Part shown: piece after piece, positions 13,406-27,007 of the stretch
How positions within the stretch are numbered: position 1 is the stretch's first letter
How the letters are laid out: every line of letters begins with the position of its first letter
Assembly: GCF_050948175.1 (NCBI RefSeq)
Contig: NW_027490123.1
Coordinates: 992,001-1,056,000 of the forward strand
Reading direction: 5' to 3'
DNA from: Xylocopa sonorina
Taxonomy: Eukaryota > Arthropoda > Insecta > Hymenoptera > Apidae
DNA length: 64,000 bases
Position numbers and translations under genes: made by a program
Notes under the pieces: model-generated
Databases searched by the model: none
Seen by the model: the letters and a program-made list of their open reading frames with translations, nothing else
What the model was told of the DNA's origin: nothing

Positions 13406-13736
13406 ATGACTCTTGGACAGTTCGCCAAGTACATGGATAATCGAACGTTGACGAAGCCCATGGAGGAGACCAGTTTCCCCCCGTCGCCGATCAGTGTCAA
13501 CTCCGCGGCGTCCACGTCCAGCTGGAACGGATGCGAGTACAGCAACGGCCGAGTTATGACGTACAACGGGCAGGGGAATTATTCCTGGCGCATGGACAGG
13601 AACGGGAAGTGGACGAGCGGGGAACAGCGTGGCTGCCTGTTCGGGGAAAGCGGGAAGACCGAGCAGCAGCAACAGATCCAGCCGGAGGAGCAACGACCTG
13701 CTGCCAACGCGGAGAAAAACCAGCCAGCTAGTCAAG
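13406..13736 (+). CDS. zen: Hox3/zerknuellt homeobox gene, exon 1 (N-terminus)
   Basis: This exon codes residues 1-110 and the first base of residue 111 of a predicted 414-residue Hox3 protein, a DNA-binding transcription factor; insect zen acts in extraembryonic tissue. The ATG at 13406 is the first in frame after a TGA at 13325-13327 and has A at -3. The exon ends CAAG|GTAC (donor at 13737). Its phase matches the acceptor at 15568-15569, so the split codon reads GGA (Gly111). The N-terminus is Ser/Pro- and Gln-rich with QQQQ at 87-90. There is no canonical YPWM hexapeptide; YSWRM at residues 59-63 (13580-13594) may be its remnant. Exon 1 would be hard to identify alone, but frame and splice agreement with the homeobox exon make the assignment firm. 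An upstream noncoding exon is possible. Confidence 0.85.
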
Positions 13737-15569
13737 GTACCTGTTACGATGTACATCTCGCCCGTAATCGGTCTGGCTCGATTTTACATTCCTCTTGTTT
13801 ATAATATAATGACTCGCGGGAAGTTTATCTGCAATCTTTTTCGAGCTACAATTAATATAACAGGATAGTGTTTCATTCGAATTCTAGAAAAGGGTTATTA
13901 CGAATTGAAGAACGTGTAGCTTCAGTTAAATCAGCGTAGAAGTAAAAATGGTTCGCGCGATTTTGAAAATAGAAAATTTTAGTCGATCGAAAAGTTAAGA
14001 GGTTACCGTAATTAGAGCAAGGTTAAGAGAAAATTGCAGGGAGGGGGAAAAATGCTACGCGTACGTTTTTACTCGATGGCTAAAATTACGCGACAACGTT
14101 AAACGAGAACGTCCCGCCGCCGTTACGGATTCTAAGCAAATAGACGTTGCCGTAGACATTATTGAATCAAGTTTGATTAACGAGCTGCCCATTTAGGAGA
14201 CTTTAGTCTCGAGGGATTATAAAACGGCGCTCTCGTCCCGCTTGCCCGTCGGTGCTCTACATAGGTTTACATAAAACAGAGTCACCAGAGGTGATGGACT
14301 GTCGGATCCTCGGGTCAGTGGTGACACGTTTATTGGTAGCGAGGCACGCTACCAACCGCCACGAAATTCCCTCGCGAGTCTCCATTTTGGTCGCGTTTTC
14401 ATTCCTCGTTACGAAAACGTTCGATTTCCTTCGTTTCTTCCGTGTTTCAGGAATTTCGTTGTGAAATTAGCTTATCTAAGGACGGTCTAGGTAAAAGGAA
14501 TTTCGTCAGGCGTTTCACCGACTCGCGTGCCTTCCTCGATCAGAATGTGAAAATCGATGGTCGATTTTCAGTGATAAGATTTCCTCGAACGATTCCTCTT
14601 GCCTCCAGGGCGAGGCCGTAGTGTCCTCGAATGCCTAATGAATTAGAGAGGTCGCGACGCGTTTCGTCATACGAGCGACCATTTATCGGAAAAATAAGAA
14701 ACTAAGACACACGTGTCCCAGCACGAATTCCTATCTATTGTTCCCATCTCGTTGCTCCACATTCCATCTATAATAAAAGAAAAAACACATAACATCGTTC
14801 AACTTCGAGAAGCGGCGGAAGAGAATGATTCGAAACCACCACCTTTTTGCGGCCTCCATTCTCAGCTGTTTCGCGCAGAAGCTATTATTTAGGTCGACAT
14901 TAAGATTGACGCTCGCATTAGGAGTGCGTTAGGAGGGAAAGAAACGTTTCGAACAGGTGTTAGTCAGCTGACGCGGAATTCCAATGGAAGAATCGGTTAC
15001 AGGGAGCGAGACGAGAAGTCATAGGATCGCGAAAGATTCCACAGTCGATGGCATAGTCGAGGCTTTTGAAACGTGACGCGCGATCTGGTGTCTGTTCATT
15101 TATATTTCAAATGCAGGACTGTACGAGTGCAATTTTCGACTGGATCGTTCCGGGTTTTCACGGTTTTCCCGGCAGAGTCAGGTCGCGCGGGCTGCGTCGT
15201 AAAGCAATTAACCATCGACAAATTGTCCGGCGCGAGCCGTGCGCGAGCCGCTCGCGAGCCGCGCGTCCGCACCGCTGACGAGTCGCATTTGCTTGGAAAT
15301 TCACGCCAGGATCATTTAATCCAATAACACGGTTTTAGCGTCTTTGAGCCGCACAGCGGGTACTGCGGCCACCTCGTGCGCGGGCAAGTTTCCCACTGGG
15401 CGACCCTTGACACCTTCCCTGGACGCGTCCTCGGTACCACTCGTCTCTCCAGGTGGAAAACGTTCCCGCGTCTTAGTCTCCTTCCTATCCTATCTACATA
15501 CACGTCAGCGTAACTCCTATTTATCGTAAATCGTACTCATAATAACAATAATGAAATTTTCTGTTTCAG
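13737..15569 (+). other. zen intron
   Basis: This single intron of 1833 nt runs from a GTACCT donor to a TTTCTGTTTCAG acceptor. It separates the N-terminal exon from the homeobox exon, as is usual for Hox genes. I see no nested gene or transposon in it. Short open frames at 15066-15327 are in CpG-rich sequence and look noncoding. Confidence 0.8.
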
Positions 15570-16483
15570 GATCGTCTAAGAAACAACAAAACGGGAAACG
15601 ATCCCGCACAGCGTACTCCAGCGCGCAGCTGGTCGAGCTCGAGAAGGAGTTCCATCGTGCCCGTTATCTCTGTCGGCCGCGTCGAATCGAAATGGCGGCG
15701 CTATTGTGCCTGACTGAGCGACAGATTAAGATCTGGTTCCAGAACCGTCGCATGAAGTACAAGAAAGAGCAGATATCGAAAGCTACCGGGTCCAGCAAGC
15801 CCGGAGGTAGCAAGAGTAACGGCAACTCCCCCGAGAAGAAATCGGGGAATGCCACCCCTATTGAATCGCCATCCTTAAACTGGTCCATTCAAAATGGAAC
15901 CCACCAACAGAACCCTCTGTCCACACAGAATGCGAACAGCATCTCGTATTCGTACTCGAACGTCCAAAGCGTCGCGCAAACGATGCCCGAGGTCCACTCG
16001 AACCTCTTCAACGTCCACCAATATGGCCGACAGAGCTTCGCGATGCCAACGGTGAACCGATTTCAGCAGAACTACGTGCAGCAGGGACAGTCGTTCTTCC
16101 TCGATCAACAGCATCCGCATTCTTATCAGGCACAAGCGGAGCTGCCTGCGAATCAATACTCCCAATCTTCCAGCTACTTCCAGCAACAATTGGGCGAGCA
16201 ATCCCACACTGTCTATCAAGGAAACGACTGTGCTTACAACGCTTACAATCAACAGTCGGACTGCGGCTCGCTGCTGGCGAACAATCAACAGACGTTGAAG
16301 ACCAACTTGGAGAACGGCGTGCACGATAATTCGAACAATCTGTTCACGGATCTGAATATGTGGATGGACGAGAACGCTTGCGAGTTCCAATCGTCGGCAT
16401 TGAACAAGAGCCTCGACGAGGTTATTCGGAACAGTGTGTGCTTGGAGTTCCAGGAACTTACCCCTGATTTAATGTCACTATAA
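15570..16483 (+). CDS. zen: Hox3/zerknuellt homeobox gene, exon 2 (homeodomain and C-terminus)
   Basis: This exon codes residues 111-414 and ends in TAA at 16481-16483. The homeodomain is complete at residues 119-178 (15593-15772), beginning GKRSRTAYSSAQLVELEKEF. It has R5, Y8, the RYLCRPRRIEMAALL helix region typical of Hox2/Hox3 proteins, and recognition helix RQIKIWFQNRRMKYKKEQ with I47, Q50, N51 and M54. Q50/N51 predicts TAAT-core binding. MAALL with KIWFQNRRMKYKK fits Hox3 better than pb (KVWFQNRRMKHKR). After the homeodomain comes a Lys/Ser/Gly basic linker and then about 200 residues rich in Gln, Asn, Ser and Tyr, probably disordered activation sequence. An antisense open frame at 15875-16390 is a shadow of these Gln codons. 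The exon lies upstream of pb on the same strand, as in other insects. Confidence 0.95.
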
Positions 16484-17310
16484 AAGCTTGAGATTGAGCG
16501 ATCCTCTGCTGCCTCTTCACCATCGTACTTTGGCGTTAAATTATTTGTTATATGTATGTGCAATATATATTAGTTTGTACATCATAGAGCCAATTATTCG
16601 TCTGAGTACTAAGAGTAGCATAAAAAATTTACATTGTACGCGAATCTGCGATCAAATTTAATCGTAACGAGATGTAATTTTGTCACATGTAAATGTCACA
16701 TCGTAATTACTCGTGGAACAAAATCGAGCGTTCCGAAATCGAGACTGTAGATCATTCGTAATGTAAGAGTTAAAATGTAAAATCAGTTAGTCATACTCGT
16801 TAAGGGGCGGTCAAGTGCCAGCCGTAATTGCTGCGCGCGGAACAATGAGCGCTTACGTCACGGATCGGAGGAAATAACGGCACACGGAAGCGGTTTATGG
16901 TTGAACAGTGCCGCGTTTTCGATATTATCCTACCTGCATATCGATGCTGACTTTAAGCGAGGGTAAGCGTTAATTGTTCCATGCTTAAGAGCACTTTCGA
17001 GCGATTTGCGCGGCTAATTGCGAACGGAAGTGCTCCGGTTAAGACACTTGCCATGGATAGAAGGGTATTTTGCTCTGATAAACCGTGGACACAAGTGCCA
17101 GTATAGGATAGTCATATATAACACGCATGTAAATAATTGATAACGCGTCTACGATGTATATAATCTACTATACATATAACATCAGGATCAATTATCATCC
17201 GCGCTGATAATTAATCTCGCTCGTAGATCAAAGTATTCTTAAGTTTTATCGCGGAATAATGACGAGTGATAAACGAAAGTGCAATTCCTGTAACCGTTGA
17301 TTGAAATAAA
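16484..17310 (+). other. zen 3' UTR and downstream flank
   Basis: This is AT-rich sequence after the zen stop codon. No AATAAA lies close to the stop; the first clear one is at 17305-17310, which would mean a 3' UTR of about 0.8 kb. A shorter transcript using a variant signal is equally possible. No other gene is seen. Confidence 0.35.
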
Positions 17311-19809
17311 ATATTTTTAGCACTCAATTCGTCCAAGTTCACTCCTCGATCGCGAACGTCGTTCGCAGAGTCGAAGGCTTCTTTCAACAAATTCCTGGCG
17401 AGGTCCGCGCGTCAATCGGCGCCGATCGACAGGAGGAGGCCGAGCGTCCGGCAGAAAGGAAAAGCAATTTCTTGCCTCGCTAATGTCGTCGAAAATGAAT
17501 TTTTCACGCGGACGCGGAAGTTGCTCGACGTGGCTCGCGCGCGTGTACCGCGCGCTCGGCACCGCAATATCGCGCGCGCGGGTTACACCAACACGAGCGC
17601 GTTGCATAGTCGTGCAAGACTTGCCACGTCACCGGCACTCGGATCCGCGTCTATCTGTCAGTTTCCAGTCTCAAACAAGATGGATGGCTGGCGAATGGAA
17701 ATCATGGTTGAAACCCAACCTCGCACCCTTGCATCCTTCCCTAGCCGGAGAAAGGGGAGGAAGAGAGATAGAGAGAGAGAGGATGCCAGAGGGAGGAAGC
17801 CCCACCATTCTGTTCGCGACCACCCTTATACCGAGTGAGCCACCACCGCAGCATTATTCCGCGCTTCGATCTCGTATCATCCCCTTTCGCGTCTTTTCTG
17901 CTTTAAAATACAAATACGTCGGGGAAAGGAGATCGCGGACGAGCTCCTCTTTTATTCTCAAGCTTTCGATTTAATATCTGCACTGACGGTGAGTTCCATT
18001 TTATGTTATTCAGGAACCTTTTTCTTGCTGATTTTTTAGCAGATAACGCGGAACTTTAAGTGTTACTTCTGAGACATGTAATAAATTATGCTTGATTAGC
18101 AACGCATAGGTATACATTTCAAACTTATCTATACCTGTCTTTCCCCTTTCTGCAAAAAATATATTTCCAAAAATCCTTCGAGGGCAACCATGTAAAACGA
18201 TTCCACTTTTATTCGCAAAAACAAGACGCAAAGGAAACGAATGTCTCCGAAGAGAGACAAGAGGAAGTTATCCGAGCACTTTCACCGGAAACCATTCAAA
18301 GGGATCACTCGATTCGAAAGGAAGAGCCGATACAAGCGTTGCGTGGACTCGCGCGAACGCGCAGCCTGCCAATAAATACAATGGGCCGCGCGATAGCCGC
18401 GGATGTACAGCGGGATCTATGAGCATTTGAATCTGAATCGGACGTTCCTCGCTGTATCTACCCGCGGATACGATTTCGAAAGATTCCGAGCGTGATCCGG
18501 GATGAATAATGGATGGATAATATTAATAGAGGGCCGCGCGGCTGCTACTTGTATAAATGGTATATAATACAAGCACCCATCGTGGCTACGATCTCGTCCT
18601 TTCTCCCCCGCGAAGTTTCCTCGGGGATGATCGAAGGACTACGCTCGGAATCAATGGATCCAACACTTTGTCGTAGACTTCGAGAACTTGGGTATCGTTC
18701 TCGCGCGACGTTGGGCATGGATTTATCGAGTCGCTTCCGTGTGTGCAAATAATAAACGAACCTGCTAGGCGAGAGAAAAAGAGAGCGTCGACCGCAAAAT
18801 ATTCAGCAACTGATCACACCCCCGCGCGTCCCTAAACTACCGCGGGAACGGCGTCACGAGAAATGGGGGTTGAAGAACAGTCTGCAGCGTAACCCTTCCA
18901 ACGGATTCTTAAACCGCCTGCTGGCGAGCCATAAAGGCTAAACATTAGGAGCCGCGAAGAATTTATCGAGCACGCGCGCGTGTACACCGGGGGTGGTGGT
19001 GGGTGGGTGGATGGGCGCGGAACCGTTGCGGCGCTGGGCACGATTTCGCCGGCTAAACTGTGGAAAAATTGAAATGGGCGAGGCGAAAGAATGAATAAAG
19101 ATCAGGGAAACGCGAGCCGGCTGGCTGCGTGGGAGGGATGGGCTCCAGGCACGTGAACAGGGAACCCGGTTCGCCCTGGGACCAGCCTGAAAGGGGGGCG
19201 AGGCCGTGCACGCGAACGATATTAGGTAGGAACGCATGAACTTTGATATATTTCAAAGGGTGGAATCCGCTGGGCGCTAGCGGTGGAGCAGGGCCTGGCG
19301 ACGCCATTTCGCGGCAAGTATGCGAACCGTACGTGATTCGCGGTGGCGTCGTCTTCTAACGAGGTATCGATTCCAATCGATCGCTGGTCCCGTGCTCCTT
19401 CTTTTTTCTCATACGAACCCGTATCCCGTCGACGAGGGCTGCGACGACATCGATGCGATCCTGGGATTACTTTGGAACGAGCTTGAAACAACATTGAAAC
19501 TACTGCCGACTACTTTGGTCGAGGTGGATGACGTGGGGAGAAGTTCTTTCTCTTGGTGAATTGAATGAGTTATCGAAATCGCTGGGACGATCCTTGGGCG
19601 CGGTTAAAAACAGGAATGCCTCGCAGCAGAGGGATCGACGGGGGAAGGTTGGCAGAGGGAAGCGGAGTAAAATGTGGCCGTTAGTTCTTCCGGTCGAAGT
19701 AGGATGCATCGAAGAGTGGCCGTGGAAACGGCGCGAGAATTCGGGAGGAACGCGGGGAACAAGAACCAGTCGAAAGAAAAGAAGAGGAAAAAAAGAAAGG
19801 GCGAGAGGG

Positions 19810-19833
19810 AGAGAGAGAGAGAGAGAGAGAGAG
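19810..19833. repeat. (GA)n microsatellite
   Basis: A pure GA run inside a larger purine-rich stretch (about 19600-19900). GA runs like this are the class of sequence bound by GAGA factor in insects, but function here is not shown. Confidence 0.85.
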
Positions 19834-22800
19834 GGAAGCGAAGCAGCGGAAGGCGGAAAACAACGGAAAATAAAGCAGCGGAAGAATCGCGTCGCAGGAA
19901 AAAGAATGAGGGCGCTGTCAGCTGGTGGAAATTATTCTGATTATGCTAATTCCGGTTCTGTTCCACTCCTTTACCCAGCCGTCCCCCAGACCTATTGCCT
20001 CCCTGCTGCTGTCTGCGCCATCTTTCATGGCTGATATTTATAATATAGGGGTGCCCGAGCAGTTTCAAACTCTTTTTGGCCCCCGCAACCCCCTCCGAAC
20101 CCCTTCGTCCGACCACCATTTGGCCCTCCATCGAGACCACCCCACCGCAGCGCTCGACTGTCTTCGGGCTTTCGATAAATTTATTCATATTCCGGGCAAA
20201 ATTTCCTCGCTACTCCCGAGGGAACTCGGTCACCTAAGCGGAGCTTTCGTCCCGCGGCGATCTCGAGTTTAGCCGCGATTCAACTTCGAAAATCTGATCG
20301 CCGCCTCTTTGCTGCTCGAACACCCGGTAAACAGATCTATCCTCCATCGAGGAGAAGATTCATGAAGTCGAGGGAGTTATCAATTTTTTTATTTAGTTAT
20401 CACTCTCGAAGCAATGGCGGCGGTGGTTGCAGTGGTTGTGGAAGTGGTCGAGGGTGAAAGGAACAGCGTTTCTTGTTAATTTTTTTAATCCGAAGAGTCT
20501 TGCCAGATTATTCGAACAGAGAACGATAGAAATGGGTTTCTTCGAATGGAAAAAATTTTGTAGAGAGACCACCGCAGATGGGCGACCAGCTCCCTAATCT
20601 TGTTCAAGATCGTAAGTTCTCGTTTTTAATTAAAGGTGCTTTCTATTCATGCCGTAGACTGGCATGCCCACGGTAGAAGTTACGGTGCGTTATTTCGTGC
20701 TTCGCGGAAAGGATTACTCGTCTCGCGAGAAGCGAAACCCGATCGTTTTCAATTGCAAAAGCAGCCCCCGCCAGGAAATTCCCATGGAAAGGCGGACCGC
20801 AATAATCCGACACCGAATCGCAGTATTATGAACAGCCTGAAGAGGCGATCGTCGAGCACTCGTGATCCGTCGCCTTAGCAAACACCAATACGTAAATACA
20901 CACTAATGCTCAAATAGCCTCGTGTTTGCTCGAGGAACAGGGGGATCGTTTTACCCTCTGTTAGCTCATCGGTAAAAAGTGACGGAGCTATGAAATATTT
21001 GCCCCCGCGTTGCGCCGTTCGTAATGCAGATCGAATGCAGATTTCACGTGAAATCAATTCGATCCACGATATACTCCATGTTCGAAAATGACGCGAACAC
21101 TTTATGTCTCTAGAATTCCCAGCAATCATAATCTTACTTAACGACAATCACAAATCAGGTCGTTCGATGATCCTCCTTAATATTTCATCCCCCAAAAAAT
21201 ACCGCGTTCCTCTCAGCGCGATTGCAACCGAATTAAATCCACGGTCACGAGAACGGAAGAACCTCGAGCCGGGTACACCTCCGTTTCGATTCACCGCGCG
21301 CTAACGGTACACGCGCGCAGCGGATTTCCGCGCACGCGATCCGGCGAAACGAGCGCGTCGGCCCGCGGGACGCGATCGTTCACGTTACGCAGAGCCCGAT
21401 GGGAGCTGCGGCGTTTTAAACAGATTTTTTTCCACACCAGCGAGAAAAATAGCCGCGAATCGTGAGGAACGGCCGCAACGTGGAACGCGTACGGTTAGAA
21501 CGAGAGACGCGGCGAGGCTAGGGCTGAGAGGGAGGTCGAGGGACCGAGTGATGGATGAACGCGGGCCCGTTTTTCCGGACGAGCCGCGGCGGACTGACAT
21601 GTTTATACGAAGGCTGTCTGTAAAGGTGGCCGTACCTTTGCTTTCCCGCTCCTCTTTTGTACGGTACGTCTCAAGCAAACCGCCTCGCGAGAGACCGTGG
21701 TTCACGGTTGCGTCCTCCGCCCGCTGCGCCACCGAAACGGAGAGGGTGGGTGGTGGTTTAAGCGGGAAATAATACAGTCGCGTGATTAATTAAAGGTGAC
21801 GCGTTCGCCCACCTACGAAGATCGCTCTCTGTTCCCGTCTCCTTCCATTTTTCCCTCCCTCTCTCTATCTCTTTCTCCCTCGGTCTGTCGCGGATCATCC
21901 CCGCGCTCGCCATTGTCCGTCCCTCGCTGGTAACCTACATATCCATCGTCGAGGCTTGAGCGTTGATAACCGTGTTGTGATTTCTCCGATTTCGCTAGAT
22001 TAATAACGTTGTTCGTAATGAGACTGTACTTACGACGGGGACGACAGAGGATGCTTGTAACGGAATAGAGGGTGGCGTGGGTGGACTCGCCGTGGAGTTT
22101 AGACAGCGCGGCTTAGGGGAATCGCGTTTGGCGACGCGGATGACGTGAATTGCTGGTAAGTTTAGCTGGGATTAGGTTCTGGGATGAGACAACTTGGTTA
22201 CGCGCACGTTACTGTGGGTATCGGATACCGCGAGGGTGTCTTATCGAGATTCTCGAGACGTTTGGTGGGATGTTTCAGATCCCACGAACGTGTCCTAAGA
22301 ATATACGAAACACACGTTTTGTAAGTAGTCTTCGAGGCGTACGAGATGGCCTCGAAAGTCGACTGAGGTATCATCCAGACTCTGAGAAGCGTAGGGTGCA
22401 TCATCCAGGATCGCCCGATTCCCAGCGATTGGTAGCCTGGTGAAATATACGACCCAGCGGGTCGATCGTAAGTCAAACGCGACGGAGCTCTCGGTTCGGC
22501 AACTGCGTCGAACTTGGCTGCCGGGAGCCATCGTAGCGTGCGCGAATCGGCAAGAAGACGAGGAAGAAACCGTAGGAAAGAAACCGGCGGGAGACGCCTC
22601 GGAGGAACGTGGCGTGAAAAAAAGGAAAGGAGGAGGGAAAAAAAGGGAAAAGGTGAGGCCGACGCGCGGGAAAGGGGTTAAGGTAAATGGGCGCGTGGAA
22701 AAGGGGGACGAAAGAGAGGGTGGAGGCGGGTGTGACGTATGGCGTGTCGTCAGTGAGCGTCACTTAGAGTGGCGGATGAGAAAACGTCGCGGGTGCGGGG

Positions 22801-25800
22801 AAAGAGAACGGTGCCCGGAGTCTAAGAACCGCCAGGACCTGTCTGCGACGGTGACGGCGCATTGTTGGCAGGGAAATCAGACGAAAAGGCCCGATAACTA
22901 ACCGCATAATAAATGAACTGTTCACGGGAGTGTGCTAGGCGAGCGGGTGCCCAACCTCCCCCTGTCTCTTCCGTCGCGTATCCGTTTTCACCAGCCGAGT
23001 CTCTGATGCGCCCCGGAAAGCCATCCCTTTACGTCTTCTTTCGGATTATCTGCGGAGCCGAATTCTATGGAGCCTGACATCGGTGACGTGTGACGCACGG
23101 ACCATCCGCGATATGACCTGATTTTTCTACCACCGTTCGAGCTGTAACCTGGATTGAGAGTAATAGGTAAGGGGCTGATTCGCAGTTACTCCATTCGTTT
23201 TCTCGCCAATACACTCGTACACTTTGTACATTATTTGTAAATAGCGAAAAAATTCTTGAAAATTTATTTGGATATTCTAAAGAAGGCAGAAATTCTGTCT
23301 TAATTCGGAAACTCTGCACCATCACACTCAGTTCGTCCAATCTATCGCAGGAGGAAGCCCCGACTTCCCCGTTGAGCGCGTCCCGAGGAGCGAGATAACG
23401 AAGTCGAAGAAAATCGAGAGTGCAATATTCCCCGGCGAGCAGCCACGAACCACGAAACCGATATCGGCCCCTCGGAATTACTTCATTGCGCTTATCGAGC
23501 AACGGCGGTTGGAGGCGAGGGGGAAAGGGTGGGCGCAGTTGCTCTATCAGAAACTCATCCGCGGCATCGCGGTGGATGCGCAGGTGATTGATACCTGTCA
23601 CTTCCTGCCGTGCTCTCCCTCATCAGCATCGACGGAGGCGTTGTCAGCGACCAACGCCGGCTACGTTGCTAATTTACTGATAAGAAACATTCAGCGCGCG
23701 ACTCACCCCCCGGTGCCACCCTCCTCGACCGGGTCAATACTTATTGGTTGATATCTCGACCGCCCTCGAGTCCGATAGCGATGGGAAAGCTGGGAATTAC
23801 CAGCCTTTCAGACGATGGTGAATCGAACGACGGTAATCTGCCGGGTAAAAGTAACCCCTTGTTGTCTCAGGCTCGGATCGTGGACGCTTAGTCGACGCGA
23901 GAGGAGGGATATTTGAAAACACTTTGCTCTCTAAAGTACTTCTCGAGGTGCTATCCACTGGTAACGCGGAAAAACGTCTATCTCTGAAGGAAAAGAAAGA
24001 AACCTGTGCAAGAAGAGGTGTAAAGAATTTGTTGTGGCAGGACGAGCATTCGACAGGGCAGATAATCGCGGGAACGTGCGCTCCACTTTCCTATCAAGGC
24101 CACGGTAAATTTATAGCGCGGCGCGCCACCGATAGGGCTGACAGCGTTGAAAGGGGAGCGAGCGAGAGAGCGGGTAATGCTCGACCAACACCGTCGATTG
24201 ATCTATCGACCGATTCAGAATGGAGAGCGAGAGAGGCTCGATTAAACCTTAACGAAATCTGGTAACGAAGAGTAGATTCCGGACGAAGTGAACAAGGTCC
24301 GTTTGAATTACCATAGAATACTTAACTTATTATAATTCGACCATTTCTTTCACCTTATGGAAATAAAGAAAAAATATCGCATCAATTACGAAACCCAATC
24401 AAAACAAATTCAAACTCCCCTTCTATTGGCATTCGAAGCGAGCTTCCCCAGGATCGAAAAAAAGGGAAGAACCAAAGAGACACGAGGGGGTGGCGAACGA
24501 GGCAAGGGTGTAGCGAAAGCCGAGGCAACGGTGCTTCGATAGAGGCGGGGGTGGTAAGGACGATAAGACGGCGTGAGTAATGAGCAATGCCGCGAGTGAT
24601 ATCAGCGACCGAGAATGAGAGGCTTCTCACCGCCTTTAAGGGTGGGATCGACGGAGACCTCCGGGGTGCGAGACAGAGAGGTCGTTACAAATCAACTTTT
24701 ATATCGGAGGAGAGGAAAAAAAAGTTCATTATTGGTTCCCCGTAAAAAGCCACAGATCCACCGTGGGGGTAACGGAATCTTCCTCCCTCGCCGTCGAGGG
24801 TGGAGGCGAGCACTTCCGGCGCGAATATGAAGCAAAGAGAAAGGGGACGGTCCCGAACGGGCTCGTCGATTCTTTTCATCGCCGCTGATAACGAATACCG
24901 CGTTCGAGTTTCGGTCAAATGAAGTATATCTGTGGAAGATGCCATGGGGAGGTTATGGGCTATCTTTAAAGATATTGGGGATGAATAAATAGTGATTGCT
25001 TAAAAGTTTCAAACGATTTAGATTAAACTATTCGAAGGATAATAGATCTTGCAAAGACGTACGAAGAACACGGTGAACAGAAATCCGATCGAAGACGAGC
25101 TCACACGGAGGAAGCTCGAAATTAGCGGTAGTCCCATGAATCTATCAGTGGCCCGCGAAGAATTATAATTGCCGACGAGGAGGGAGGAGACGCGTTTAAA
25201 AATGTTCCAGCGCCCTGTAGTCCAGCGCCCCCCAGCATCCCTGGTTTGGCGCGACGCGTGCAGCAGCCCCTGTAAATCTACGCGGTGTCGTTTCCACATC
25301 CTGTTTCACTGTTTTCCACCAAATAATTTCAGCTTCATTCTTCATTTAGCTTGGCACAAACTGCCGCAAACAACCGGGCCCACCCCGCGCGAGGCCAAGT
25401 CGGCCGCCGCTCAGAGCCGCATTTATATTAAAATACTAAGAAAAACTTCCACCACCCGGGCCACCCTCCCCACGGAATCGTTAATTTTCTGCTTCCATTC
25501 GCTTCTCGTAAATCCCCGTGCCCCGCCGCGGGAAAATAATACGAGCAGGAAATGTTGACCATTATTTTCGGGGCTCGCCTAGCGGTTTCATTAAAATTAC
25601 GATTTTGATTCGGTGCCCGCCCGTGTCTTCGTCCCGCGAGAAATACTACCACTGGCTTAGAACCGTCTTTGTTCCAGCGTTTACTTCTCTATCTCTCGCG
25701 TCGATGTTCAAGATCGGATGATTCTTCGAACGATTCGAAAGTGTTCTCGATCGGTTAGAAATTCATCGAGGAGACGTTCGAGACATCGGAGGGTCGTGGG

Positions 25801-26956
25801 TACTCGCGGTACGTTCGTCTACTTTGCGCCAGGCAAGAAACGTCGGTCAATGGCTGGTCACCATGCACGATGAGAGTGGACTTTTCGTGAGATCCGACCG
25901 GGTGCATCATTAAGGTACCCCACACGTGATACTCTCCTACCGGGTGGACGGCGAAGAACCTGGGGGATTTTTTGCAATTACCCGGCTAAAAGAACCGGTT
26001 CCGCGATGCTCGATGGAATTAAACTTGACAAGAAATAATTTGACTACGACGGAATTCCGAGGGCAGACGCGATTTCGTTTCACGAGGGATGCATTAAGAA
26101 AATACATCGAAAAATCGAAACTCCGTAACGATCACTTGATACCGGTTAACGGAGGACCGAATAAATCGAAACGAATCGCTCGATAATGCCTGCGCAACGT
26201 GTTCCTCGAGGACACAATTAAACGGCGGACGATTTGAAGGACACACAGTGCTGCGTCTCGCGACTAGAAGCCGAAGCGAGGTAGCGGAGCTGGCTGCTCA
26301 CACTACATTACGTTCCATTATCTGGCGTTCGCTTTTTCAAAAAGAATACCAGCCCGAGCGGACCGTGCATAAGCCCGTAACGGCCGCGACGCGACCTGCT
26401 GTGGAATTAAACCTCCTCTCCGTTACGCGTGACCTCGCGTCCCCGTGAGTACTCCGCGGTGTTCCTCCACCTGCGAACCACCTACGCGGGGCCACCGCCA
26501 TCCGCCGCCTACCTACCGCGCCGCTTAGCCGCGTGGAACGGAATAAATACGATTGACAATGGAGAGCCGTCTTTGAGGAGACAACGAAGCGTGATTAATG
26601 ATGCTCGTGGGTCGTCCGTTTCTTAAGTGGGAAGAAATCGATGTTGATACTACGGTGGGCTTCTGGTTTAACAGGAGAGAGAACCAGTCCCGACTGGCGC
26701 TGTCCTACGCGTATTTGTAGTAAAACGATCTGTCTTGGATAAAAATTTATAGCCAGAGAAATGTTCGTATCACGTATTAATCATGTTACCGGGATGTCTA
26801 CGGTATTTTATTCGATTATTCCCAGCGCGGTATTAAGAAGCGCGGTGTAATAAAACGGACGAGAAGGAGAAGACGCGACGCGGACGAAGAGGAGAGGAAA
26901 CACGGTCGAAAAAATATAATTGAACGCGGAACGAAGGGGAAAAGAGGCGCAGATGC

Positions 26957-26959
<3 letters not shown>

Positions 26960-27004
<45 letters not shown>
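26960..27004. repeat. (GA)n microsatellite
   Basis: A pure GA dinucleotide run of about 22 units. It is one of the longest in the window and is likely polymorphic in length. Confidence 0.95.

Positions 27005-27007
<3 letters not shown>

Noticed and set aside
15875..16390. 171-codon minus-strand open frame
   Set aside because: Exact antisense shadow of the Gln/Asn-rich C-terminus of zen.
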